Assembly (NCBI GenBank): GCA_029559475.1
Contig: JAKQBN010000055.1
Span: 105,849-169,848, forward strand
DNA length: 64,000 nucleotides
Direction: 5' to 3'
Origin: a bacterium
GTDB taxonomy: Bacteria; UBA4055
This document shows positions 28,121 through 37,100 of the stretch, piece after piece. The notes under the pieces are model-generated. The model saw nothing but the letters and a program-made list of their open reading frames with translations. It was not told the origin of the DNA and made no database searches. Positions within the stretch are counted from its first letter, which is position 1; the number at the start of each line of letters is the position of its first letter. A program made the translations under genes and the position numbers.

Positions 28121-30199
28121 ATGAAAGCGTATCACGCCAAGGAAATCAGAAATATCGCACTCGTCGGGCACAATTCCGTGGGAAAAACGATACTGGCTGA
28201 GAGCATAGCTTTCCACACAGGTAAGATCACCCGTATGGGATCGATCGAGGACGGAACGACATTATCCGATTACTCTGCGAACGAGATCGAGAAAAAATAT
28301 TCCATCAGGTCGTCTTTGATAGCTATAGACAACAAAGATGTAAAATATAACATCATAGACTGCCCGGGCTACGTCGATTTTATCGGCGAGACCCACAGCG
28401 CTATAAAAGTCGCCGACACAGTTGTTGTTGCGGTATCCGCAGCAAGTACACAGGGAACGGAAGTAGGAACAGAACAGGGTTTTGAGATCGCCCGTCACAA
28501 TCATAAACCTACAGCTTTTTTTATAAATAAATGCGACTATGAAAACGCGGATTACGATAAAGTGATATCAGATCTTCAGACCGCCTTTTCATCTTCTGTT
28601 ACAGAAGTTCAGTTCCCGATCGGAAAAGGAGACACTTTTCACGGGATAGTCGATATCTTCGACATGAAAATGTACACAATGGAGAACGGAAAACCCGTAG
28701 CAAAAGACATACCGGCGGATGTAAAATCGAAAGCCGAAGAGATAAAAAACGCTCTCGCTGAGAACATAGCCGGCTCTGACGAAGAACTGATGAATAAATA
28801 CCTTGAAGCCGGCGAACTTACTCCGGAAGAATTCAATACAGGTTTTAAGAAAGCTTTTACCGAAGGCTCGATATTCCCCGTCTTCTGCGGAAGCGCGATC
28901 AAAGGCATCGGAATCCATTCTCTGATGGATAAATTCAATACTATTTTCCTTTCGCCGGCAGATGTAAAGACTCCTGCTATCGAAAAAAACCTGACCGAAG
29001 AACTGACGGCGGACGAAAATAAACCGTTCAGCGCTTTCGTATTCAAAACAGTCGCCGAATCCCATGTGGGCGATATGACTTTCTTCAAAGTTATAACAGG
29101 AAAACTTACACCCGGAACAGATCTTAAGAACGGCGACAAGATCGAAAGGGTCGGTCTTATAAATATAGTTACAGGAAAGACAAGACACGAGACCAACGAG
29201 ATTTTTGCCGGGGACATCGGCGCGGTTGTAAAGCTGAAATACACAAAAACCAACGACACTCTTACGGACAAATCTCTAAATTACATAATCAAGCCGATGG
29301 ATATTCCCAAACCGCTTGTATGGGAAGCTGTTAACACAAAAGACAAGAAAGACGATGCCAAGATCGGTCAGGCGCTGACAGCTCTGTCGAATGAAGATCC
29401 TACTTTCGGTTATACTATTGAGCCTGAACTCCACCAGACGATCATCCACGGGCAGGGTCAGAAACATATAGAGACTATGATCGAAAAACTGAAAGAAAGA
29501 TTCAGCATAGAAATAGATGTAACAGAACCGAAAATACCTTACAGGGAAACCATAACTTCGAATGCAGAAGGCTCTTACAGACATAAAAAGCAGTCAGGTG
29601 GCAAAGGCCAGTTCGGCGAAGTTCATATGAGAGTAAGACCGAAAGGAAGAGGTGAAGGCTATAATTTCGTTGATTCTATCGTCGGCGGTTCTATACCCGC
29701 AAGGTTTATACCTGCAGTTGAGAAAGGTGTCAATGAGACTCTTGTAACAGGCGTAATTTCCGGTTCTCTTGTAGTTGACCTTGAAGTAGAACTTTTCTTC
29801 GGTAAATTCCACGATGTCGACTCATCGGAGATGGCATTTAAGATCGCATCCAGAACATGTTTTAAAGACCTGTTCAAAAAAGCTAATCCGATACTTCTTG
29901 AGCCTATATATACAGTAAAAGTGTCGGTTCCCGAAGAATATACGGGCGATATAATGGGCGATATTTCGACAAAAAGAGGAAGACCTGAGGGAATGGAATC
30001 AAAAGCCGGTAAGCAGGTAATTACGGCAAAAGTGCCTCTGAGCGAAATGTACAGATACGCTACGACTTTAAGAACAATGACACAGGGAAAAGGCTGGTTC
30101 GAGCAGGAATTCAGCCATTATGAAGTCGTTCCGCGCGAGGTTCAGCAGAAGATCGTTGAGAAATACGAAGCCAGCAAAGGTCAGGAAGAGGAAGAATAA
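28121..30199 (+). CDS. Elongation factor G paralogue (EF-G-like GTPase)
   Basis: The 692-residue protein has the full EF-G domain set. G1 is GHNSVGKT (about residue 16), G3 DCPGYVDF and G4 NKCDYEN, then domains II-V to a short acidic tail. Switch I reads EKKYSIRSSL where translating EF-G has the near-invariant RGITI, a difference typical of the second, non-canonical EF-G group. The neighbours are not ribosomal genes (canonical fusA normally sits with rpsL/rpsG/tuf). It is therefore probably not the main EF-G but a paralogue with a specialised or unknown ribosomal role. Start chosen at the ATG with GGAGG upstream. Confidence 0.9.
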   Translation: MKAYHAKEIRNIALVGHNSVGKTILAESIAFHTGKITRMGSIEDGTTLSDYSANEIEKKYSIRSSLIAIDNKDVKYNIIDCPGYVDFIGETHSAIKVADTVVVAVSAASTQGTEVGTEQGFEIARHNHKPTAFFINKCDYENADYDKVISDLQTAFSSSVTEVQFPIGKGDTFHGIVDIFDMKMYTMENGKPVAKDIPADVKSKAEEIKNALAENIAGSDEELMNKYLEAGELTPEEFNTGFKKAFTEGSIFPVFCGSAIKGIGIHSLMDKFNTIFLSPADVKTPAIEKNLTEELTADENKPFSAFVFKTVAESHVGDMTFFKVITGKLTPGTDLKNGDKIERVGLINIVTGKTRHETNEIFAGDIGAVVKLKYTKTNDTLTDKSLNYIIKPMDIPKPLVWEAVNTKDKKDDAKIGQALTALSNEDPTFGYTIEPELHQTIIHGQGQKHIETMIEKLKERFSIEIDVTEPKIPYRETITSNAEGSYRHKKQSGGKGQFGEVHMRVRPKGRGEGYNFVDSIVGGSIPARFIPAVEKGVNETLVTGVISGSLVVDLEVELFFGKFHDVDSSEMAFKIASRTCFKDLFKKANPILLEPIYTVKVSVPEEYTGDIMGDISTKRGRPEGMESKAGKQVITAKVPLSEMYRYATTLRTMTQGKGWFEQEFSHYEVVPREVQQKIVEKYEASKGQEEEE

Positions 30200-30200
30200 A

Positions 30201-31298
30201 ATGAACATTCAGATGGTCGACATGAAAAAGCAGTATGACGAGATCAGATCCCGTCTTGAACCTAAAGTGATCGAAGTCCTGTCCGGCGGTTATTATATTG
30301 GAGGTCCGGAGCTTAAAGCATTCGAGGACAAAGCCGCTTCATATATCGGGGTGAAACATGCTATAGGCTGCGCTAACGGAACTGACGCTCTTCAGATATC
30401 TATGATGGCGCTCGGCCTTAAAAGAGGTGATGAAGTTATAACAACGCCCTTTACATTTATAGCTACAGCAGAAACGATTAACATTCTCGGGCTGAAACCT
30501 GTTTTCGTTGATATTAAACAAGATACTTATAATATTGATCCTGATTTGATCGAAGCCGTCATTACAAATAAAACGAAAGCGATAATCCCCGTTCATTTAT
30601 ACGGTCAGGCTTCTGATATGGATAAGATCAATAAGATCGCTAAGAAACATAAGCTGTTCGTGATAGAAGACAACTGCCAGGGATTCGGAGCAAAATATAA
30701 GAATAAAATGCTCGGTTCATTGTCCGATATAGCTACTATCAGCTTCTATCCCGCAAAAAATCTCGGAGCTGCAGGCGACGGCGGTCTGATGCTGACGGAT
30801 CATGACGAGCTTGCTGCGAAAGTAAGAATGATCGCGAATCACGGCCAGAACGAAAGGTATAAACATCAGGTGGTCGGTGTGAATTCAAGGCTTGACGCGA
30901 TCCAGGCCGCGATCCTGAATATCAAGCTCGATTTTTTAGACGGATGGAACGAAAAGAGAAGAACCGCGGCCGAAAGGTATAAAAAGAACCTGAAAGATAT
31001 TGCAGTTGTTCCTTTTGAGCACAAAGATAATTATCATATCTATCACCAGTTCTCAATACAGGTTAAGAAAAGAGACGAGCTGCAGAAGTTTTTGAGCGAA
31101 AATAAAATACCTACAGCTATCCATTACCCGATTCCGCTTCACCTTCAGGTCGCATTCGAAGATCTGAAGCTGGGTAAAGGATCTTTCCCTGTCTCTGAGA
31201 AAGTCGCAGAAGGAATCATATCGTTGCCAATGCATCCGCATATAACAAATGAAGAGATAGATTTCATCTCTGACACAATAAAAAAATTCTATAAGTAG
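30201..31298 (+). CDS. DegT/DnrJ/EryC1/StrS-family sugar aminotransferase
   Basis: This 365-residue PLP enzyme transaminates nucleotide-linked keto-sugars. Motifs: GTDALQISMMAL for the phosphate group, TPFTFIATAE, IEDNCQGFGAKY, and the PLP lysine in ISFYPAKNLGAAGDGG (about residue 185). The ATG at 30201 follows the EF-G stop by 1 bp. The longer frame starting at 30120 lies inside the EF-G gene and is not credible. It probably supplies an amino sugar for a surface glycan. Its coupling to an EF-G paralogue has no obvious functional logic. Confidence 0.93.
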   Translation: MNIQMVDMKKQYDEIRSRLEPKVIEVLSGGYYIGGPELKAFEDKAASYIGVKHAIGCANGTDALQISMMALGLKRGDEVITTPFTFIATAETINILGLKPVFVDIKQDTYNIDPDLIEAVITNKTKAIIPVHLYGQASDMDKINKIAKKHKLFVIEDNCQGFGAKYKNKMLGSLSDIATISFYPAKNLGAAGDGGLMLTDHDELAAKVRMIANHGQNERYKHQVVGVNSRLDAIQAAILNIKLDFLDGWNEKRRTAAERYKKNLKDIAVVPFEHKDNYHIYHQFSIQVKKRDELQKFLSENKIPTAIHYPIPLHLQVAFEDLKLGKGSFPVSEKVAEGIISLPMHPHITNEEIDFISDTIKKFYK

Positions 31299-31310
31299 TG
31301 ACTTTTAAAG

Positions 31311-31335
31311 GGGGCAAAAGCCCCCCTTTTTTATT
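31311..31335. terminator. Bidirectional terminator between converging genes
   Basis: The stem GGGGGC/GCCCCC with an AAAA loop is followed by a T6 run on the plus strand. It ends the EF-G/aminotransferase transcript and faces the end of the minus-strand lipoprotein gene. Confidence 0.85.
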
Positions 31336-31885
31336 GAAGAACTTTGTTCTCAAAACCGTTAATTAAGGCATCCACGCAATCTTCATTCGTTACAGGCTCT
31401 TCTTTGATAAATTCTTCGTTATGCGAATTAAGAATTCCTTTTATTGCTATTCTGCCTACATTATCTACAAGATAGTAATGAATGCCTACGATTTTGGAAT
31501 TTTTTCCGCCTCTTAAAATTTCGCAGTAAAAAATATACGTTCCGTTCGGAAATTTATGATAACGCACAAATTCTATCAATAGCCCGAGACTTTCATCAGC
31601 CATTTCTGACTGATCCGGCATCCAGTTGCCGTTTGGCGGAGGATAAAGATCTATAACTTCAGCTTCCGAAATTTTCTTTTCATTAAAATAATCAGCGATC
31701 ATCTCAGCGAGTGTTCTGTCAAAAGAACTGCTTTCTCTGTCCAGCAGATGAACGGGACATACTATCATTTTATAGCCTCCGGAAATGAATTTTTCCCTCA
31801 GAAGCTTATTCTCTGATGAGCAGCCGGATATTATTATCATTAAAATTATAACTGCTGTCGCATATAATATTTTTCCTGTTCTCAT
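31331..31885 (-). CDS. Small lipoprotein of unknown function
   Basis: The ATG at 31885 is preferred to the upstream GTG because GGGGG lies at a proper distance before it. The signal segment ends in IISGC, a clear lipobox, so the mature protein should be a membrane-anchored lipoprotein of about 165 residues. The body is a mixed alpha/beta sequence without a family I recognise. It begins with ISGGYKMIVCPVHLLDRE, which is a little like proteins that assess GNA1162/LPS-assembly lipoprotein folds, but this is not firm. It stands alone between two other transcription units. Confidence 0.7.
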   Translation of the reverse strand: MRTGKILYATAVIILMIIISGCSSENKLLREKFISGGYKMIVCPVHLLDRESSSFDRTLAEMIADYFNEKKISEAEVIDLYPPPNGNWMPDQSEMADESLGLLIEFVRYHKFPNGTYIFYCEILRGGKNSKIVGIHYYLVDNVGRIAIKGILNSHNEEFIKEEPVTNEDCVDALINGFENKVLQ

Positions 31886-31959
31886 AAACACCCCCGTAAT
31901 TTTCAGTTAGTATTATAAATAATAACCGTTATATAAGTCAAGTCAGAAATTTTAATAAT

Positions 31960-33228
31960 CTAATTATCTACAGTTGTTTTAAAAATCTCCTTTTTGCTTC
32001 TCAAGAACATCCAGCATAAACCAATGAGAACAACTACTACACCAGCACTGACGATAAAGCCTGCCCTTCCGCCCCAGGCTCCCGAAACAGATCCGGCAAA
32101 CAGATTTCCGATCGGAGTTACCCCTCCGAAGACCATAGTGTAAACGCTCATAACTCTTCCTCTGAACTGAGGATCAGAATTCAGTTGAAGCGTGGAATTT
32201 ACTGATGTAAAGAACATTATATTGGATATTCCCAAGAGTATAAGAAATGACGAAGCTGTATAGAAATTCGAAGATAAACCTATAAGGATCATCGCAAAAC
32301 TTATTGAATAAGGCATGGCTGCTATCAGAAATTTCTGATTCAGTTTATGGGAATAAACAGCAACGGTTAATGCGCCGATGACGGATCCGATTCCCAGAGC
32401 GGACAATAAAAAACCGAACCCTTGTGCTTCGGTTTTAAGGACGGTTTTTGCAAAAACAGGTATTATAACATTAAAATTTATCGCAAAAGTTGATACTATC
32501 GCCACGAAAAGAAGAGGCCGGAAAAGAATCGCTTTACTTCTTATATAGGCCAGGCCTTCCTTAATCTCTTTCATCACGGTTTGCCTTACTACGGCTGTTT
32601 CCTCTTTCCTGATCTTCAGATTTTTGATCATGTGAACCGTTACTATAACAGCCATAAAAGACAGCGCATTGAACAGAAAGCAGAATCCTATTCCGAAATT
32701 AGCTATCAGTATCCCTCCGACTGCCGGCCCGATGATCCTGGCCAGGTTAAAAGTGACCGAATTAAGCGCGATTGCGCTTGTCAGGTGGGTTTTACCTACT
32801 AGTTCTATCATAAATGACTGCCGCGTGGGCATATCGAGCGTATTAACGAAACCTAGTATGATCACGATCACCGCTATATGCCAGAACTGAACGGCTCCGC
32901 TGAGAACAAGTATAGTAAGCAGAAGCGCAAGTACCATTGATACCGTCTGTGTAACAAGTATTATCTTTTTTTTAGGGAACCTGTCCAGATAAACTCCCGC
33001 CACCAGCGAAAAAAGCATTACAGGTGTGAACTGAAGCGCTCCGATAAGTCCCAGTAGAAAGGGAGACTTCGTGAGTTCATAAACAAGCCATGCCTGAGCT
33101 GTGGTCTGCATCCATGTGCCGGAAAGAGAAATGCCCTGTCCATACCAGAAAAGTCTGTAATTCCTGTGCCTGAAAGCAGGAAATGTTTTCTTGATAAAAT
33201 ATGGTATTGCTTTTAAGCGGTACTTCAT
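31960..33228 (-). CDS. MFS transporter (MFS_3/enterobactin-exporter-like)
   Basis: The 422-residue polytopic membrane protein has about 12 hydrophobic segments. The N-terminus is NYRLFWYGQGISLSGTWMQ, with the family's typical TAQAWLVYELT in helix 1. The loop 2-3 signature is GVYLDRFPKKKI (about residue 85). This subgroup exports siderophores or drugs. The substrate cannot be told here, and there is no regulator or siderophore gene nearby. Confidence 0.9.
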   Translation of the reverse strand: MKYRLKAIPYFIKKTFPAFRHRNYRLFWYGQGISLSGTWMQTTAQAWLVYELTKSPFLLGLIGALQFTPVMLFSLVAGVYLDRFPKKKIILVTQTVSMVLALLLTILVLSGAVQFWHIAVIVIILGFVNTLDMPTRQSFMIELVGKTHLTSAIALNSVTFNLARIIGPAVGGILIANFGIGFCFLFNALSFMAVIVTVHMIKNLKIRKEETAVVRQTVMKEIKEGLAYIRSKAILFRPLLFVAIVSTFAINFNVIIPVFAKTVLKTEAQGFGFLLSALGIGSVIGALTVAVYSHKLNQKFLIAAMPYSISFAMILIGLSSNFYTASSFLILLGISNIMFFTSVNSTLQLNSDPQFRGRVMSVYTMVFGGVTPIGNLFAGSVSGAWGGRAGFIVSAGVVVVLIGLCWMFLRSKKEIFKTTVDN

Positions 33229-33320
33229 GAACTCTCGCTTTTATTCGCTCTGCCTAAAAATAAACCTATGTTTAAATATAAGTCAAATCAAATTTTATTA
33301 AACTTTGATGCAGAAATAAA

Positions 33321-33665
33321 CTATTTATCTTCGTCAATCCATTTACTCCAGATTTCGGGTCTATCTCCTGCAGCGGACTTTTTCCCGTTCCTGACGACCG
33401 GAAGTTTTATCAATTCCTGATTTGCGAGAAGTTCAGTAAACAGATCGAATTTAAGATATGCGAATTTTGATTTATACAGCTTTGATTCTTTATCTATAAG
33501 TTCTTCTTTATCATCCAGCCCTGATAGAATGCTCTCAAGCTCTCCCCTGCTCATCTGCTTATCGTCAAGGTCAACAGAATGGAATTTTATCCTTCGCTCG
33601 GAAAAATATCTTTCGGCTTTCTTTGTGGCGCTGCTTTTTTTTCGTCCGAATATCTGTATATTCAT
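33321..33665 (-). CDS. ArsC/Spx-family protein lacking the redox cysteine
   Basis: The start at 33665 (MNIQIFG) has AAGGAGA upstream. The longer frame reads through a terminator. The 114-residue protein fits the ArsC/Spx thioredoxin-like family: N-terminal strand MNIQIFGRKK, helix KKAERYFSERRI, then FHSVDL and KLPVVRNGKKSAAGDRPEIW at the end. Where arsenate reductases and YffB-type proteins have a catalytic Cys after the first strand, this protein has SS (RKKSSATKK). There is no Cys anywhere in it, so thiol chemistry is excluded. A Spx-like binding role or a different substrate is possible. Confidence 0.8.
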   Translation of the reverse strand: MNIQIFGRKKSSATKKAERYFSERRIKFHSVDLDDKQMSRGELESILSGLDDKEELIDKESKLYKSKFAYLKFDLFTELLANQELIKLPVVRNGKKSAAGDRPEIWSKWIDEDK

Positions 33666-33677
33666 GACTGTCTCCTT

Positions 33678-33705
33678 AAAAAAAAAGTCCCGCATTAAGC
33701 GGGAC
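33678..33705 (-). terminator. Rho-independent terminator after the tldD/tldE pair
   Basis: On the minus strand a GTCCCGC/GCGGGAC stem with a 5-base loop is followed by a run of nine T's. It starts 7 bp after the TldE-like stop and just before the ribosome site of the ArsC-like gene. Confidence 0.9.
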
Positions 33706-33711
33706 ATTTGA

Positions 33712-34998
33712 TTAGAATGATGTTGTATCCGCAAAAGTGAAATCTTTTATGAGCATCGTAGGAACTTTGGTGCCTGCAGCGATATTGTCTTCTTTTCCTA
33801 AGAGAAGGATATTCTTCGCTGCATCATGAAGAACTTCGTTGAACCTCAGGTTGTTGACGGAATGTTTGATCTTTCCGTTCTCGAAGTAATAGATACCGTC
33901 CCTTGTAAGGCCAGTTACCTCGTTCTTTCTCATGCTGACTGTTCTGATGTACCAGAAATTGTTTATGATGAGTCCGTTTTTAACTTTCTTCATCATTTCC
34001 TCTTCTGTCGCATTTCCGCCCCTGATGATCACATTCGGGATAAAATTTGGTTCTGCTTTTATCTTATGAGCATAAGACCTGTTTGTGAACAGCTCTTTAA
34101 CCACACCGTTCTTTATCCAGTCTATGTTCCTGGCTGCAAGACCGTCACCGCTGAACGCACTGGCGGTAAGGTCTTTCTCGTCAAGACTTGATATAAGCGA
34201 AAAATTCTTTCCGAACATGTTTTTTCCGATCGAATTATGAAAAGCAGATACTCCGTAATCAGCGTTCTTTCTGTCAAAAAAATACAACAGAAAGCTGAAG
34301 AAATTAATTACAGCCTGAGGCCGGAGAATTACATTATACTGACCTGCTTCGATCTTTTTAGGTTCAGTAAGAGCATCGAACCTTGAATTAAGCTGGTCGA
34401 TCTCTTTCTTTATTGAATAATCATTAACATCTTTTACGCTTCTTTCAACCTTGGCTTCCCTTGTTTTATTGTCTGCCATGGTCATTGAGTTCTCAAATTC
34501 TGATGAGGAGTCGAAGCCTTCGAAACCGTTTTTGTTCTTGAGATATGAATCAGTTACTCTTTTCGTAACTATACCGGAAACAAAAGCCTTTTTCTTCTCC
34601 GCATTGTCAACAGTCTTCTTAATAACATCCACCATCTCTTTCATCGAGAATTTAACCGTGTTCTCCGAAAGATTGTCCGTCTTCGGAATCTTAGCTTTGG
34701 ATGTACTGGGAACGAATTCAGGGTCGGGTTTGTTTAATTTAGCTATATTCTGAGCTGTTTCGACCATTTTTTTCAGTTCGCATTCGTCAAGAGAATTTAT
34801 TCTGGCACTGCCTGTTTGTGTTCCGTAAGCTACATTCAGCCTGACGCCGTATTTTACTCCGGTCATATTCTGTGTGATCATATTCTGTGCATATCTTGTA
34901 GCAGTTTCGTCAGACCTGTACATAAAAAGCGAGAAATCATCGGCAGAGCAATTATTCTCAATAAATTTTGCGGCTTTCTGAAATTGTTTGTCTGTCAT
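33712..34998 (-). CDS. TldE/PmbA-like metalloprotease partner subunit
   Basis: This 428-residue protein pairs with the TldD-like protein encoded just upstream, whose stop its start overlaps by 4 bp (ATGA). TldD and TldE together form a protease that degrades or matures small peptides (microcin B17, CcdA). TldE carries no metal site, and none is visible here. The N-terminal part (ETATRYAQNMITQNM) and the C-terminal beta-rich half (e.g. FLLYFFDRKNADYG) match the PmbA/TldA fold. The small peptide substrate is unknown. Confidence 0.85.
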   Translation of the reverse strand: MTDKQFQKAAKFIENNCSADDFSLFMYRSDETATRYAQNMITQNMTGVKYGVRLNVAYGTQTGSARINSLDECELKKMVETAQNIAKLNKPDPEFVPSTSKAKIPKTDNLSENTVKFSMKEMVDVIKKTVDNAEKKKAFVSGIVTKRVTDSYLKNKNGFEGFDSSSEFENSMTMADNKTREAKVERSVKDVNDYSIKKEIDQLNSRFDALTEPKKIEAGQYNVILRPQAVINFFSFLLYFFDRKNADYGVSAFHNSIGKNMFGKNFSLISSLDEKDLTASAFSGDGLAARNIDWIKNGVVKELFTNRSYAHKIKAEPNFIPNVIIRGGNATEEEMMKKVKNGLIINNFWYIRTVSMRKNEVTGLTRDGIYYFENGKIKHSVNNLRFNEVLHDAAKNILLLGKEDNIAAGTKVPTMLIKDFTFADTTSF

Positions 34999-36437
34999 TT
35001 TGAACCTCCGACTCTGATTTTTTTGAACCTTGCCGTTGCAGCTCCGTGCGTCATCCTCGCTGTTTGAGGAGGCTGTCCCTTTCCGCAGTTCGTAACTCCG
35101 AAATCCTTCCAGTACCTTGCGTCACAGATAGCGTCGCATGAATTCCAGAATTCAGGATTGCATGATTTGTACAGAACATCCTTTAGAGGCCTTACTTTCT
35201 TTCCGTTCTTTATCTCCCAGAACATATCGCCGCCGAACTGGAAATTCACCCTGTGCTGATCTATCGAAAAAGATCCTCTTCCTTCAATGTAAATACCGTC
35301 TTCGGTATCTGCTATAAGCTCCTGCGGAGAAAGCAGTTTTTTACCGGGTTCTAGATAAAGGTTGGGTATTCTGTTTATAGGAAAATCATAATAATATGTA
35401 GCCCTGTTACAGCCTCTGCTCATGTTCTCGCCAATAAAAGGTGCGGTGTCTCTTGTTGTTCCGTATTCATTAAGTATCCCGTCCTTTATAATATACCATT
35501 TCTGGCCTGGAACACCGTCGTCATCGTATCCTGCCGTAGCAAGTCCGAAAGAAAGAGTGTTGTCGCCCACAAAATTTACTATCTCTGAGCCGTAGCGGTA
35601 TTTTTTGAGTTTTTCGGGAGTCGCGAACGATACACCTGCGTAATCAGCTTCCCATTTTAACACCCTGTCAAGCTCGGTAGGATGCCCGACACTTTCGTGC
35701 ATGGTAAGTCCGAGGTGGTTCGGATCAAGAATTAAGTCTCTTCTTCTGATCTCTCCCGGTTCATCAGCTTCAAGTTTGATGATAGCTTCTTCTGCTATCT
35801 GAACCGCTTTCTGTACAAGATTCATTTTGAGCACATGTTCCCATCCTGCTCCATATCCGCCTTCGTCAAATGATCTCGTCTGAGAATCTTTATCGTTAAC
35901 AGCGGTTGCAGATATCATTGGATTAATATAATAAGTATTCGAATGAATAACCGAACCGAGTGTTGATGCGAAATACTTATCGTCGTTCAGCATGTCAAGC
36001 ATGAAAAATGCTCTTTTGATCTTAGAATAATTCAGAAGTGTTTTATTAACTTCCAGCATAAGATCAACTTTTTCGGAAAGCGGAACCTTAAAAGGGTCAA
36101 TCTGTATCTTTGTAGAATAAGAATCGATATAGCCCCTTTCATGTGCAAGTGTTAACCCTTTGCCTTTTTTTATCTTTGCTGAAAGCTCCGCCACTTTTAC
36201 CGCTTTTTCTACGGTCTTCTTTACTTCGTCATTTGAAAAAATGTTTGAATGTGCAAAACCCCATGCTCCATTCTTCATTACTCTGATCCCGTAGCCGTGC
36301 TCGACATTCCTGCTGGTGTTCTTCAGGCTCAGGTCCATAAGAAAAATAGTCTCCCTTGTGGTTTTCTGAATTCTGATGTCCGCATATTCGGCTCCCATAC
36401 TCTGCGCGTGATTCAAAGCTGTTGAGAGATGATCCAT
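34995..36437 (-). CDS. TldD-like zinc metalloprotease
   Basis: This is the catalytic partner of the TldE-like protein. The 480-residue protein has the family's zinc motif in MHESVGHPTELDR (about residue 262), with HExxxH as metal ligands and base, and ends in a glycine-rich C-terminal segment. In other bacteria TldD/E cleaves unfolded peptides and matures modified peptides. The gene pair is closed by its own terminator. There is no RiPP precursor next to it. Confidence 0.9.
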   Translation of the reverse strand: MDHLSTALNHAQSMGAEYADIRIQKTTRETIFLMDLSLKNTSRNVEHGYGIRVMKNGAWGFAHSNIFSNDEVKKTVEKAVKVAELSAKIKKGKGLTLAHERGYIDSYSTKIQIDPFKVPLSEKVDLMLEVNKTLLNYSKIKRAFFMLDMLNDDKYFASTLGSVIHSNTYYINPMISATAVNDKDSQTRSFDEGGYGAGWEHVLKMNLVQKAVQIAEEAIIKLEADEPGEIRRRDLILDPNHLGLTMHESVGHPTELDRVLKWEADYAGVSFATPEKLKKYRYGSEIVNFVGDNTLSFGLATAGYDDDGVPGQKWYIIKDGILNEYGTTRDTAPFIGENMSRGCNRATYYYDFPINRIPNLYLEPGKKLLSPQELIADTEDGIYIEGRGSFSIDQHRVNFQFGGDMFWEIKNGKKVRPLKDVLYKSCNPEFWNSCDAICDARYWKDFGVTNCGKGQPPQTARMTHGAATARFKKIRVGGSK

Positions 36438-36540
36438 TTATGCCTCCGCATAGTTTTTTTTAACTAAAATTAAAAATACACAATAAAACGAATTATATCA
36501 AACAATTAATGATAAAAGGCATTAAAACAGAGATGAAATA

Positions 36541-36562
36541 AAAAAAGCCCGGATGAACGGGC
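36541..36562 (-). terminator. Rho-independent terminator of the V-ATPase operon
   Basis: On the minus strand AGCCCG/CGGGCT with a short loop is followed by a run of T's, 23 bp after the stop of the K subunit gene. Confidence 0.85.
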
Positions 36563-36584
36563 TTTAGAAATGAAATAATTGTTT

Positions 36585-37100
<516 letters not shown>

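Noticed and set aside
28589-29271. Two minus-strand ORFs of about 200 residues within the EF-G paralogue
   Set aside because: They are antisense frames of a clear GTPase gene, without ribosome sites or recognisable motifs.
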